DNA of 64,000 bases from Nannochloropsis salina CCMP1776 (lineage: Eukaryota > Sar > Eustigmatophyceae > Eustigmatales > Monodopsidaceae), in contig SDOX01000118.1 of assembly GCA_004565275.1 (NCBI GenBank), positions 110,274 to 174,273 of the forward strand, given 5' to 3'. The notes below the pieces were generated by a model. The model ran no database searches, was not told the DNA's origin, and saw nothing but the letters and a program-made list of their open reading frames with translations. Both the position numbers and the translations under genes were made by a program. Shown piece by piece: positions 29,605 through 44,318 of the stretch. How positions within the stretch are numbered: position 1 is the first letter of the stretch; each line of letters opens with the position of its first letter.

Positions 29605-31316
29605 CTAAGCCTGTTTCCGGTGCCCTCTCGCATCCTCCGTACAGAGTACCGTCACGCTCGGCTTGCTGCGCTCAAACACCTCCCTGGTCTCGGGGTATAT
29701 GAGGCGGAGCAAGACCAGTCCCTGCGGGATCCTGGACACGTCAACCACGTTCTCCTCCCTGCCAGAGTGGCGGCGCATGTCCGTCGTCAGGACCAAGCGA
29801 TACGCCAGCCCCGCCAGCTCCTTCCCCCCGTCCAGGGCCCGCGGCTCCTCCGTCCCTTTCCTCCCTCGTCCGGCCCCGGGAAGGTGAGGCTTGGCGCCAG
29901 GCGAGGTCCGGAGCGTCTCGTCCGTGAAGTGCTGGTACTGCGGCAGGCCGCACTCGTCGTACACGACAAAGGTCCACATCCTCTGCTTTCCCGGGAAGAT
30001 CCGGCCGGTGATAAGCAGGTCGCCTACGAGGGGTTAGGAGCGAGTCAGCCTTTGCGTACATTTGAAAGAAGGAGATGGCGTGCTTATTCCTTGAAAAGCG
30101 GCGCCTTTTCCTATTGCTCAGGCCGAATGTGACGTCGGAAGCCTCGCTCGTCCAGCATTTGGGCCCTAGCACTCCCCATACTACAGAGAATGCCCAGATT
30201 TTTCTTCCTACCTTTGCGGGCGTCAAAGGGGCAGGAGAAGTACTTGTGGTTGGGATGGGCCTTGGGCGAGTCGGCGTCGTAGACCCGGGCCTCCGGCGGG
30301 TCTGTGAACTCGTTGACCTGGGGGTTGAGAGAGGGAAAGTCAAAGACGACAGTTAGGCGGAATAAGTAAGCGAGCAAAGCAGAGGCGGGCCAAGAGAGGA
30401 GATCGGGCGTACGGACGCGCTGAGAGGCCGGGGAGCGAGCGGGCGGAGAAAGCCAGGCACGGATTCCCACCTTGTACGCCCTGTCTGACAAGACCCTCTT
30501 CGCCTTCCTCCGACCCCTCGCATACAACAGATGCAAGAGAATGGCCGGCATAGCCCCAGCTACCAGCAGCACCGCGGTTATCTCCGCCGCCGACCACCTG
30601 CCCGCCAGGAGTAAGGCGCAAGCCACGGACCCGAGGTAGGCGAGGACGCGCAGAAGCCGCTGGAAGCGGTGCGAGGGCGCTTTCTCCGCGTAATGAGGCC
30701 CAGAAAAGCTGTGGTGGGCGGGTTTAAGCTCTTTGGGCGTGCTAGGGCCCATAGAGTGGAAGGAGGGCATGTCGAGGCGCTGTCCAGGCAGAGTCCCGTA
30801 CCTCCTCACCACCAGCAAGCCGTCGCGGACTCCGTGTCGCGGCAGCCAGTTCGCCGGGGAGATGTCTGCCGGCCTCTCTTCCTCATCACAAATGGCTACA
30901 TCGAAGCTCTCATCCAGATTGTAGACGAGGTCCATGTCGCAGAGGCTGGGCGGGACCTGGTCTTGCACGGGGTCGAAGAGGCCAGCGTACAGAGAGAGCG
31001 AGAAGTAGCGACAAACGGGCATCCTTGGATGTCGAAAACGGACGCCCTCGTCCAGGGGAATGTAGCTGTACACAGAGAGGTAGTTGTTTGGGTCCGGAAG
31101 GGTAAAGAGAGCTGACGTGAAGGCTTCGTCGTAGTGCTCTGGGCAGCCGGGCACATCTGATAAAGGCGTGGTATGAAGTGTACGAATTTTCCGCAGAATT
31201 GGGGGAAACCGCAGGAGAAGGGGGAAGAAGATGATAGTGGCCCCCACACCTGTTATAACTCCCATAAAAGCAATCTCTTCCTTGAGGGGGAAGAGACGTA
31301 GAGGTGTCATTGTCAT
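29605..31316 (-). CDS. DUF1254/DUF1214-like membrane protein
   Basis: Three exons, 30471-31316, 30212-30317 and 29605-30023, joined in frame by GT-AG introns; 456 residues. An N-terminal membrane segment (VGATIIFFPLLLRF) is followed by a soluble domain (VCRYFSLSLYAGLFDPVQD, NWLPRHGVRDGLLVVRRYGT) and a second hydrophobic pair near residues 225-260 (VLAYLGSVACALLLAG, ITAVLLVAGAMPAILLHLL). The C-terminal part repeats a similar fold (RMWTFVVYDECGLPQY, VVDVSRIPQGLVLLRLIYP). These W/YDxxGLPQ and RIPxGxxLLRLYxP patterns are those of DUF1214 beta-domains, which are common in algae and bacteria and have no settled function. The start at 31316 is the first in-frame ATG. A different last exon is possible. 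Confidence 0.65.
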
Positions 31317-32255
31317 CGAATCCTAAGGGTTCCGATCGGATTCAGGGGCTTGTTAGTGTGCTTGGGAGACTGCAAAAATAAACGCGGCCCTTGGCAAACC
31401 TATGATGGTAACGTGAGACAGAAATAATTTCCAATCAAATTTTCACTGCTGCCAGCGAGGGGATGATTTGACAAGGAGGGGACAAATGAGCCCGCTTATC
31501 AGGATTAAATTTTGAGTAGGGTTGAAGTCTTCTGTCCGGAAATAAGTATCACTTAGAAACAAATGTCACCAGTGGACAACACGGACGGCATTTATTCCCC
31601 CAACCCGATTGGATCCTTCTTCCAGATACGTCGGTAAAATTATAAAATCATGTTTTGACGCAGTAAAGTTTAGGAGCACTGTGTTCAGGGACAGAAACGG
31701 TCCGCGCTTTCAGTGACGTCACCTTCTCGGGGGTCTCCTTGCCTCCCACGCCCGTCCCGCCCCTTGATCTGTGGGTTATATATGAGGGTAATGAGTCGGT
31801 ATTTCAAACCCGAAAGGCATCCATCACCTCTCATTGGGATATGAGCCAAAGGAAAGGGAAAAGAGCTTCATGGTCCCAATAATCTGGAAGGGAGGAGGAG
31901 GTTGCACCTCAAGAGGCGCTTCCTGAGGAGAGGACCGGAGGATAAATAGGGCCACTAAATGGGGCGCCAGGTGAACAACAGTCAAGTTCTTAAATATTTA
32001 TAGCCACGTGTACGAGAGACTACAAGCAAATAACAATGAACGGGGCCCAAACAAAGGAGAAAGCCCTCCCAAAAAACCGAAAAAAAGCGGGCGAGTAAAT
32101 CCCAGCAGGGAGGAAATTCCGCTACGATAGCACCAAGTGTTGCGTATTTCAAAAACAAATCCAAGGTACCCAGTACACCTGTTAAAAGTTTCTCATTCGG
32201 TGAATTTACACTGCCTTCTCGCCATCTTCATAGACATGCATTAGCTATTCACTTG
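31317..32255. promoter_or_regulatory. Intergenic region with CRE-like palindrome and TATA-like box
   Basis: This 939-base AT-richer stretch lies upstream of the minus-strand membrane protein and downstream of the small minus-strand gene. It holds the palindrome TGACGTCA at 31714-31721, a GC-rich patch, and TATATAT at 31777-31783, in an order that reads as a promoter toward the plus strand. Only very short frames follow downstream (for example from 31841), so a non-coding transcript or a missed multi-exon gene would be needed. Confidence 0.35.
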
Positions 32256-33023
32256 TTAAATCTTTACGTGGAAGTGTTCCAATTCTGCCCCTTCTCCTCT
32301 CTCAGCCTTTTCTTTTCGCTCTCGTTCTCGCTTGGCATTATCCATGCATTGCTTAATCATATCTGAGGTGGTTTTATTCATCCGTGCCCGTATCTTTGGC
32401 TCCTTGCTGCGATAAGAGGAGGGAGAGGATGAGGTTCAGGAAAAGACATGTCTAGAACAATAGAGAAAGAAGACACTTACCTTCCTGACTCATAAAGCAA
32501 ATAATTAGCTAACCCCCTGGCCGCACTACATATGTAAATAGAAAAGGGGTGCGTGTCAGAAACCTGGTGGGCAGATTCAATTTTCCCTTTTCATTTTATT
32601 GGTTGCCTTTGCTCCGCCCGCGGGACCTCGCAAGCCATTCTTACTTCATCTTTAGCTGTTCCACTTGCTTGGCGTCATCCACCGCGGCATTCTTTTTGAA
32701 CTCGGAGCGAAGCATCTTCCTGAGTGCAATACCTTTCGGGCTCTGATGCAAGGCGATGTGTAGGGGTGGGAGTCTTGTCATGCTTCAGGCTGAGCACGGG
32801 CAGGCAATGGATTGCTTACCTTACTGGCAATGTGGTCGGCGACGCGGAGACAATCTCGGTACAACTATTTTTTGCGAGTTATAATATACTAGCTGTGATC
32901 TTTGTGTTGGGTCAGCGGGGTGGCATTTGTGTCGGTGTTACCCCTCCTTCCTAAACTCACCTGGACACTGCTTTTTCCAGCAACGTTCTTGAGCGTTGCT
33001 GCGTGTGCCGACGGCAACGCCAT
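32256..33023 (-). CDS. Small three-exon protein, LYR-like
   Basis: Found by following splice signals: exons 32961-33023, 32645-32742 and 32256-32406, with strong donors (CAG|gtgagt, AA|gtaaga) and acceptors, phases 0 and 2, and a total of exactly 104 codons including the stop. An in-frame TGA precedes the ATG at 33023. The 103-residue product starts MALPSAHAATLKNVAGKSSV. Its centre, SPKGIALRKMLRSEFKKNA followed by DDAKQVEQLK, resembles the second half of LYR-family (complex I LYR) proteins, which have RxEFRKN after the LYR helix; the LYR tripeptide itself is absent. The C-terminus is a charged helix (NAKRERERKEKAERG). LYR proteins help assemble mitochondrial complexes, but I would not assign that role on this evidence. 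The gene structure is more certain than the family. Confidence 0.6.
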
Positions 33024-33514
33024 CCTCGACGTACTTTGTTCTCAGATTCGCGTGTACCCAAGGCCTAATTGAGCAGGAATGGCACACAAGGAATGGAGGA
33101 TTGTGAGCGGGACTGAGACTCTGCCGTCGCACCAAGGCTTTGACGGTAAAGAGTCTCCGGGGGCCCTTCGCCGTAAGGCTGCCATAGCGAGCTCGCGTCG
33201 AGGCCGCGACTTGCTTGAAACCGCGTGAATGAACCGGTCGGTCGCCTTTTTCTGTCAATCCAAGCACTTCGAAGCTTACTTACCAAATTTGTTGCGCAGG
33301 CTTAATTTCTTTATGCAAACCATTTCTTCGCCCGTGTGTACAGGACGTGCCCTCCAGCAGGGAGACCCGAATGAGGGTTCAAGGAGCGCTTTTTACTTGT
33401 ACACTAGCTTTTTATTTCGCTTCTACGTGCGCGGCAGCAGGCAGTTTCAGGTATGTATGGCACAATTAATTCAGTGTGGATTGATGGCTCTCTGTCTGAC
33501 CAGACCCCTCCGAC
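33024..33514. promoter_or_regulatory. Divergent intergenic region
   Basis: 491 bases between the small minus-strand gene and PGP synthase (+). Two overlapping minus-strand frames cross it but have no family features. No other gene seen. Confidence 0.35.
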
Positions 33515-34685
33515 ATGCACAGCGCGGCCCTCGCTTTCCAGACACCTGGAATCCCCTCCCGCAGCCCCTCTGCGTTGCTAGGTCTAGTGGTGCCTCAGTC
33601 GTTCACTGCTTCCCCTCGACCCTTCTCACATTTGGCCTTCCCGGCGGATAGAAAGGCCTGGCAGGGACGCACCGCACTCGTAACAGAAACCAACGGGGGG
33701 GAGGTCGCCTTGTCACGGCTTGCGCGCATGGCGGGGGGTGGAAACGCCGCCTCCAATCGGGGCAACGAGCCCCCTTTATGGAACCTGCCTAACATCCTGA
33801 CGTTGCTGCGCGTCATTTCTATCCCTGTCCTCATCATGATCTATTACACGAGCGCGGTACGTGGGAGGCACGCCAGGCGTCGGGGCGCTCTCGTCTCATC
33901 TTTGTCGTGCGCGTGGCCGTGTCATGTGTCCTAATCAAGCGGGACCATTGAGCTTGCGCTTCAGCTGAGAAAATAACGTCAAGCAAGTTACGAGCCTGCG
34001 CTCTCACGCCTTCCTCCATCCCCCAATCCCGACACCATCAGAGCTGGCGGAACGCGGCCTGCTCGGGGCTCTTTGTCTTTGCGGCCATGACGGACTGGCT
34101 AGACGGCTATCTAGCCCGACGTATGAACCTGAGCTCCCCTCTGGGCGCTTTCCTCGACCCCGTTGCTGACAAGGTAAGGCGCCTGGAAGGAGGGTTCCGG
34201 GAGGGAGGTTGGGTTTTGTCCCGGAAGGGGTGTCTCACGCGTTGTCTGCCACCGTCCCGTGATCGTAGCGGCTGATGAAATGAATACTGCCTGCCCTGTA
34301 CACTCCTTTCATCGCACAGCTCATGGTGGCCACGGCTTTGGTCCTCATGGCGGATAGGTTGAACTCGCCGATCGTCACCGTCTCCACCGCCATCATCATC
34401 TGCCGTGAGATAGGGGTCTCCGCTCTCCGTGAATGGATGGCGTCGCAAGGGGCTCGAGACACCGTAGCAGTGGGCTGGTGGGGTAAAGTTAAGACGGCCA
34501 CGCAGATGCTAGCCCTCTCTGTCTTGCTCTACGTTCAGCCCCCCTTGGCCAGCCACGATGCGCTGGCGCACAAGCTTCTGGAGGTGGGCGTGGGTCTGTT
34601 GGCTTTTTCGGCTGTATTGACTGTGTATTCGGCGGTTGGATACGTGCAGGCAGCCTGGCCTGCTTTAACAGGCAAGGCTAAATGA
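33515..34685 (+). CDS. PGPS: Phosphatidylglycerophosphate synthase, organellar
   Basis: Transfers phosphatidyl from CDP-diacylglycerol to glycerol-3-phosphate, giving PGP, the precursor of phosphatidylglycerol (plastid thylakoids) and cardiolipin (mitochondria). Three exons, 33515-33856, 34042-34173 and 34320-34685, all in phase 0; 279 residues. The first 80 residues are Ser/Ala/Pro-rich, as in an organelle presequence. [19 protein letters not shown] is the first membrane helix and typical PgsA start. Exon 2 carries the complete CDP-alcohol phosphotransferase signature D-x2-D-G-x2-A-R-x8-G-x3-D-x3-D, beginning at [10 protein letters not shown]. Exon 3 gives the remaining helices with [14 protein letters not shown] and GKVKTATQM, both diagnostic for PgsA. 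Which organelle it serves cannot be told from sequence alone. Confidence 0.92.
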
Positions 34686-35490
34686 GGAGTGAGGACTTTG
34701 CCGCGGAGGAGGTTAATTTCGACGAGTGCAACAGTGTGACGAGCATAATCGCATCTCAAACTGACTATTGATCGACATTCAAAAATAAACAAAACTTGAG
34801 CAAAGCATCGATTTTCCAAAGAAAAAATGTTCTGTCGCCCATGGGTACGACCCAGTAACGAATGTGATGCCTTCGCTTCCGAGTCTGTGCTCGGTCCTTT
34901 CCACAATCTCAGCGCATGACACCCGCCTCTCACTATTCTGCCGGGGTTCGTTCTGCACCTGAGTTCAATTACTTGTGGCTTTTTTTCTTCCTCAGAGTGT
35001 CTGAGTGTCGATTGGTCCTACACTTCGATGAAGATGTGCCCGGTATTAGCCCGTCTCTCCTCCCTTCTCTCCTCGCGCCATCCTGCGCACCCGCCCGCTT
35101 GCTCAAGTCCACAAAAGTCCCTCTCCGCCATTCCGCTCCAAAAACCTCATGTTGCCCGCACATTATCTTTGTAATTGTGCCAGTTTCTGTCTCACGTCCT
35201 TTTCTCCTGCCCCTTTCAAATTTATCGGCATATTTGTCAACAGGAGGGCCTCTTTTCTAAATTTCTCATCGAAGCAATTCAGGGCGTCTTCCACCGACTG
35301 CAGAAACGCGTCTTGACCCGCACACTTAGTCATCAGTTGAAGGACATTTTTCATTCCATCTCAAGGCTGTGCATCGCCGCCGGTCTGGCCTTGGAATGGC
35401 ATAGGAAGCAGAGGTGAAGAGATCCCGACGTCGGCATCCCATCTCTCCAGATCAAGGTCCTGAACGACCCACTCATTTCGCGTTGTTCCC
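34686..35490. other. Intergenic region upstream of TPS-TPP gene
   Basis: About 800 bases. The one item of note is a 63-codon frame on the minus strand (separate entry). The last part should hold the promoter of the trehalose gene. Confidence 0.35.
35163..35354 (-). CDS. Possible small protein, unrecognised
   Basis: 63 codons from ATG (MKNVLQLMTKCAGQDAFLQ) to TAA. The stretch FLQSVEDALNCFDEKF recalls the N-terminal helix of NAD(P)-glutamate dehydrogenases (EFLQAVEEV... pattern), but nothing of the catalytic domain follows within the next 470 bases. It could be a small helical protein, a relic of a GDH 5' end, or chance. Confidence 0.25.
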   Translation of the reverse strand: MKNVLQLMTKCAGQDAFLQSVEDALNCFDEKFRKEALLLTNMPINLKGAGEKDVRQKLAQLQR

Positions 35491-38400
35491 ATGGCGTCAT
35501 CCGACCCAGTGCCGGCTGACGACGTGATGAAGGAGGCCGCTGCCCTTCAAGAAGAGGTTGCGCTGCCGCCAGAGCTGGTGGTTGACTCTGACCTCGAGGT
35601 AGCGGAGGCAGCAGCAGCGGCAGCGGACGAGGTTTTAAGAGGGGGAGGGGAAGGAGGGGGGGGGGCGACAGGCGGGGCCAGTCTAATCAGTGGTGCATCG
35701 CCGAGGAGTTTGGGGGCGGAGGAGCTGCTGAAGGCCGTCGCGGACGAGGCCCAGGTCACGAAGCGCGGCAAGACGCCGAATGAGGTCATGTCCCTCCAGG
35801 AGCAAGCCATCCTGGCCAACATCCAGGAGCTTCAGCGCCAGCTCTGGAAGGTAAAGAGCGAGCAGGAGAAGCGGGACACGGGCGAGGAGAATGGTGCCGC
35901 GGGGGAGGCGTCGGAAAGCATGGCAAAGCACCGCGTGATAATCGTCGCCAACCGCCTGCCGGTGTCGGGCGGGCGGGACGAGAAGACCGGGGAGTGGGAC
36001 TTTCGGATGTCCTCGGGTGGGCTTGTTACGGCCTTGAAGGGGTCGCGGGAGGAGCTGAACGCGGTGTGGATCGGTTGGCTGGGGCAGGAGATACCAGAGG
36101 AGGACCGGGAGCAGGTGCGGGAGAAACTTCTGCGCGAGTACAACGCGGTGCCCGTCTTCCTCTCGGACGAGCTGGTCAACAAGTATTACAACGGCTTCTC
36201 CAACGACGTGCTCTGGCCCCTCTTCCACTACATGCCCCTGCCCATTTACCAGTCCGAGGCGGGCTCCGACAAGCGCTTCGACACGGTGCTGTGGGACGCG
36301 TACAAGGAGGCGAACGTGCTCTTCGCCGACGCGGTGGCGGCGATTTGGGTCGAGTCCGACTACATCTGGGTCCACGACTACCACCTCATGTGGCTGCCCC
36401 TGGAACTTCGACAGCGCTTCAAGCACGCCAACATCGGCTGGTTCCTGCACACGCCCTTCCCCTCCTCGGAGATCTACCGCATCCTCCCCGTGCGCAAGCC
36501 CCTCTTGGAGGCCCTCCTGGCCTCCGACCTGCTCGGCTTTCACACCTACGACTACGCCCGCCACTTTCTCTCGGCCTGCGCTCGGGTCCTGGAGGTGGAT
36601 ACCACCCCGCGGGGCCTGGAGTACGCCTCGCACTTCATGTCCCTGGGCGTCTTCCCCATTGGGATCGACCCGGAGCACATCGCCCACATCCTCCAGCGGC
36701 CCGCGGTCCACGCGCGCATCGCGGAACTGACGGAAACCTTCGCGGGTCGAAAGGTGCTGCTGGGAGTTGACCGGCTGGACTACATCAAGGGCATGCCGCA
36801 CAAGCTGCTGGCGCTGGAGCTATTCCTGACGCGACATCCGGAGTGGCGCGGCAAGGTGACGCTTATCCAGGTGGGAGTGCCCTCGCGGACCGAAGTACCG
36901 GAGTACCAGCGGCTGTCGGAGCGCGTGAACGAGCTGGTGGGCAGGATTAACGGGACCTTCGGGAACCTGGAGTACGCCCCGGTGCACTACATCAACCAGA
37001 GCATCACGCAGGAGGAGCTGGTGGCGATCTACAACATGGCCGACGTGTGCCTGGTCACTTCTCTGCGGGACGGAATGAACCTGGTCTCGTACGAATTCGT
37101 GGCCGCGCAGAGAGAGATGCCGGGCGTGCACCAGAAGGACGGGCCGGGGGTTTTGGTCCTCAGCGAGTTTGCGGGCAGCGCGCAGTCTCTGAGCGGGGCC
37201 ATCCGCATCAACCCCTGGAACACAGAGGAGGTCTGCCACGCCATCCAGCAGGCACTCACACTCTCACGGGCGGAGCGGGAGATCCGGCAGCACAAGCTCT
37301 CCCGCTACGTCTCCGTGAACACGGCCTCCTCCTGGGCCAAGTCCTTCGTCGCGGAGCTGCGCACGGTCTGCGCCAACAAGCCGAACCTGTCCAAGCTCCC
37401 GCGCCTGCCGTTCGACCTCGCCCGCTCTGCTTACGAGCGGGCCAGGAACCGGCTCATCGTCGCGGACTACGACGGTACCCTCACTCAGCTCCAGTCCGTC
37501 CCGCAGCTCGCCACCCCGTCGCCCTACATCACCAACCTGCTGGACTCCCTGAGCAAGGACCCGCGCAACACGGTGGTGATCGTGTCGGGCCGGGAGAAGC
37601 GCTTCATGGACACGTGGCTGGGCAAGCTGAAGATGGCCTTGGCGGCCGAGTACGGCTTCTACTACCGGATGCCGGAGGAGGAGGAATGGCAGACCATGGC
37701 GCCGGAGGTAGACACGTCTTGGCGGGACATCGTTCAGCCCATCCTCGAGTACTTTACGGAGCGCACGCCGGGCACGTACATCGAGAAGAAGGAGTCGAGC
37801 CTGACCTGGCACTACCGGGACGCGGATCCGAATTTCGGGTCCTGGCAAGCCAAGGACATGCAGATCCAGCTGGAAGACGTGCTCTCGAACCTGCCGCTGG
37901 AGATCATCCAGGGGAATCGGATGGTGGAGGTGAGGCACCAGGGCGCGAGCAAGGGGATGGTGGTGGAAAGCGTCCTCCGGTACATGGCGGACCCGTCCCG
38001 GGGGGCGAAGAACTCGGACACGCCCCTCGACTTTGTATTCTGCGTGGGCGACGACCGGACCGACGAGGACATGTTCCAGGTCCTGAAGATTTTGCGGGGG
38101 GAAGCGGCGCGTTTCACGGCCCCTTCGTCGGTAGGCGGGTCGCACCCTCTCTCGCACGGCGGCCTGACCCCCTTCTCCTCCCACGTGGGACCCGACCTCA
38201 TCCCCTTGGACTCGATCCCGGGGGGCGGGCAGCCAGAGCTGCGGCCCGCGATTGCAACTCCACGGAGCGTGTCGACGCCCACGGCCGGGGACGGGCCCGG
38301 GCGGGAGTCGGCGTCGAACAGCGCGTTCACCGAGTCGCGCCCGAACCCGTCGGGGATGGAGCCGTCACAAGACGCGCAGCAGAAACCCCCTGTCATTGGG

Positions 38401-38772
38401 GAGCCGTGCCGAAGGCAAGAGGATTCCCACGCTGAGAAGAAGGGCGGGAGGGAGATGTGTGAGGGCGGGCTGGAGAGTGGAGATCTCGCGAGCCCGAGCC
38501 TCGCCCCCCACATGGACCACCTGACGCTGGAGGACGAGGCTGTCACGGAGAATGCGCTGATGCTGAGCAGCAGGCCCTGCACCCCGAAGGGGGGGGTGAG
38601 CACTGGGATAGGGCGGGACATGCCGCTGATGGCCCGGGACGCGAAAGTCTTCACCGTGCATGTGGGAAACACGTACAGTCAGGCCGAGTACCATGTTGAG
38701 AGCTTGCTGGATGTGCGCCGCCTGCTCCGAGATTTTGCCTCCATCAGCTTTCGACAGACAACGCGGAGGTGA
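35491..38772 (+). CDS. TPS: Bifunctional trehalose-6-phosphate synthase/phosphatase
   Basis: Makes trehalose-6-phosphate from UDP-glucose and glucose-6-phosphate (GT20 domain) and can dephosphorylate it to trehalose (HAD phosphatase domain). Single exon, 1,093 residues. Residues 1-145 are acidic/Ala-rich with a coiled-coil candidate (LANIQELQRQLWKVKSEQEK). The GT20 domain runs from VIIVANRLPVS to about residue 620, with the substrate motifs WPLFHYMP, WVHDYHLMWLP, GVDRLDYIKGMPHK and SLRDGMNLVSYEFVA. The TPP domain starts at LIVADYDGTLT (DxDGT nucleophile pair), followed by VSGREKRF and VGDDRTDEDMF, so its catalytic residues are kept. About 175 residues of Ser/Pro/Gly-rich sequence then separate this last motif from the closing AKVFTVHVGNTYSQAEYHV segment. 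The start is the first in-frame ATG. Confidence 0.96.
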   Translation: MASSDPVPADDVMKEAAALQEEVALPPELVVDSDLEVAEAAAAAADEVLRGGGEGGGGATGGASLISGASPRSLGAEELLKAVADEAQVTKRGKTPNEVMSLQEQAILANIQELQRQLWKVKSEQEKRDTGEENGAAGEASESMAKHRVIIVANRLPVSGGRDEKTGEWDFRMSSGGLVTALKGSREELNAVWIGWLGQEIPEEDREQVREKLLREYNAVPVFLSDELVNKYYNGFSNDVLWPLFHYMPLPIYQSEAGSDKRFDTVLWDAYKEANVLFADAVAAIWVESDYIWVHDYHLMWLPLELRQRFKHANIGWFLHTPFPSSEIYRILPVRKPLLEALLASDLLGFHTYDYARHFLSACARVLEVDTTPRGLEYASHFMSLGVFPIGIDPEHIAHILQRPAVHARIAELTETFAGRKVLLGVDRLDYIKGMPHKLLALELFLTRHPEWRGKVTLIQVGVPSRTEVPEYQRLSERVNELVGRINGTFGNLEYAPVHYINQSITQEELVAIYNMADVCLVTSLRDGMNLVSYEFVAAQREMPGVHQKDGPGVLVLSEFAGSAQSLSGAIRINPWNTEEVCHAIQQALTLSRAEREIRQHKLSRYVSVNTASSWAKSFVAELRTVCANKPNLSKLPRLPFDLARSAYERARNRLIVADYDGTLTQLQSVPQLATPSPYITNLLDSLSKDPRNTVVIVSGREKRFMDTWLGKLKMALAAEYGFYYRMPEEEEWQTMAPEVDTSWRDIVQPILEYFTERTPGTYIEKKESSLTWHYRDADPNFGSWQAKDMQIQLEDVLSNLPLEIIQGNRMVEVRHQGASKGMVVESVLRYMADPSRGAKNSDTPLDFVFCVGDDRTDEDMFQVLKILRGEAARFTAPSSVGGSHPLSHGGLTPFSSHVGPDLIPLDSIPGGGQPELRPAIATPRSVSTPTAGDGPGRESASNSAFTESRPNPSGMEPSQDAQQKPPVIGEPCRRQEDSHAEKKGGREMCEGGLESGDLASPSLAPHMDHLTLEDEAVTENALMLSSRPCTPKGGVSTGIGRDMPLMARDAKVFTVHVGNTYSQAEYHVESLLDVRRLLRDFASISFRQTTRR

Positions 38773-41408
<2,636 letters not shown>

Positions 41409-42230
41409 GCTAGTAAGCGCACGCTGCCCGCCTGGCATTAGGATTCGGCAGCAGCATTTCAGCTCGGGCAAATATTCTATCCTATATATGTGCGATGTAG
41501 CTGGTGTGTCAAGAGGATTCTAAGCTTCAAGCCTTAAGGCCTGGGACGCGCACTGCGGCCCGCCCTTGTCTTTGTCCTGCTCAATAGTTCGTTTCGTCGT
41601 TTTATGCTGTCTGTCCCCGGCCTGACAGTTCGTGATGTTGTCGTGGAGAGAAAGAGCGTTTCTGTGTGTGGTGCCCGGTGACGTGCGATTTTGTGGAAGG
41701 ATGAGAAAACGTCTGATATCGAAGAGCAGACGCACGAAGAAAATGAACCATTTCTGATGGACTGCCAGGGAAGAGAAAGCCATCGCCAAGGGCGTGGCGC
41801 TCGTCTATCCCAAAGCTACTCCTGCGGCTTCGTGATATGTCCCGTAACGTGATATCTTCTTTTTTCAATCTCCGTTCTGTGCAATTCATGCTCCTGACCT
41901 CAGGCATGGGATGCAAAAATCATCATACCCGTTCATTGGCAAAACTTCCGACCGCAATACCTCGCAATTCATCTAACCGTGCTTCCCCGCAACACATGTA
42001 TGGAATAAACCTTGAACTCTTTCCTTCACTGCGTGCATCATAGTGCCTGTAAAAGCCACCTCCGGACACGACAAGTCCTAAGGCGCCGTATGTGGCGTAA
42101 CTCTACTAGTTCCACCCTCCCCCTCGTCATCCTCAGGGACCTCCCCAAGGAAAGCCCCCGTAGGAGCACAGGGCCGGGGCCGGTGCGTCTCCTCCTGGCC
42201 CTGTTCTTCAAGAAGGACCTCGTAGGCACC
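41409..42230. other. Convergent intergenic region between two GAPDH genes
   Basis: 822 bases that should hold both 3' UTRs. No gene seen. Confidence 0.45.
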
Positions 42231-43535
<1,305 letters not shown>

Positions 43536-44318
43536 TATTGGAGTGAGTAGCTTTTAGAAGCGAGAGAAGCGCTGTGAAAATGGTCGTTGAGAGGTATCTA
43601 CATGCATGAGAGTGTCAGACGGACGAAAGAGGGCGAGGTATGTGCCATGCGTCACAAAGCCACAGAATCACAATCTTCACAGGCCAATCTAAAAGGCCGC
43701 ATATGAAAGCACTCTCAGGATCCATACGGTGTGTGAATGACCAAACTAGAGACTAGAAAGGTTGTCTTCTACGACTGGTTTAGCGGCACGGGAGGATCCC
43801 CTTCGAATTCTCCTAGCTAGGAGCGCCACAAGCCCAGGGTAAAGGGTCAATCACGACATTAGGCATCCATGTGGCATCGCTCAGGCGTGTCCCAAAATAT
43901 CAGTGCATCATGCGGGATTGCTTCCAAGATCCGGAGGATAGGGCATGGACGGGCTGTGAATCGAGTCCGTCCCGGGGGTGCAGCCGATGCATCTTGTGGA
44001 ACAAGAGGGATATTCGACAGGAATAGGATGCGGGCGTCAACAACCCAGACACTGCGCCCTCCCCCACGGCCGCAAAAAACGCCCACGTCTACCACCAGGC
44101 TAGATCATAGCCCACACACCTCATGCTTCAGATGAAGGGCCAACAATCGACGCAGACTGGAAAAACTAGCGCTCTGACTAGTGTATCTTGACCGCCTGTT
44201 GAAGAACATAACAACACTCCGCTGCTGCGGAACATTCAACCCGAGCCGAGCCGCTCGCGCAAGTTAATTTTGGACTTTCTTCTTTACACGGCTCGAGTGA
44301 AGACTTTGGGGGCATGAA
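43536..44318. other. Intergenic region, promoter of cytosolic GAPDH
   Basis: 783 bases between the SEC15 3' end and the cytosolic GAPDH start, both on the minus strand. No gene seen. Confidence 0.4.

Noticed and set aside
29600-29625. Telomere-like string CCTAACCCTAAG
   Set aside because: A single imperfect unit, inside the 3' part of a gene; not a telomeric array.
35683-38672. Several long minus-strand frames opposite the trehalose gene
   Set aside because: Antisense shadows of a GC-rich gene with complete TPS and TPP motifs.
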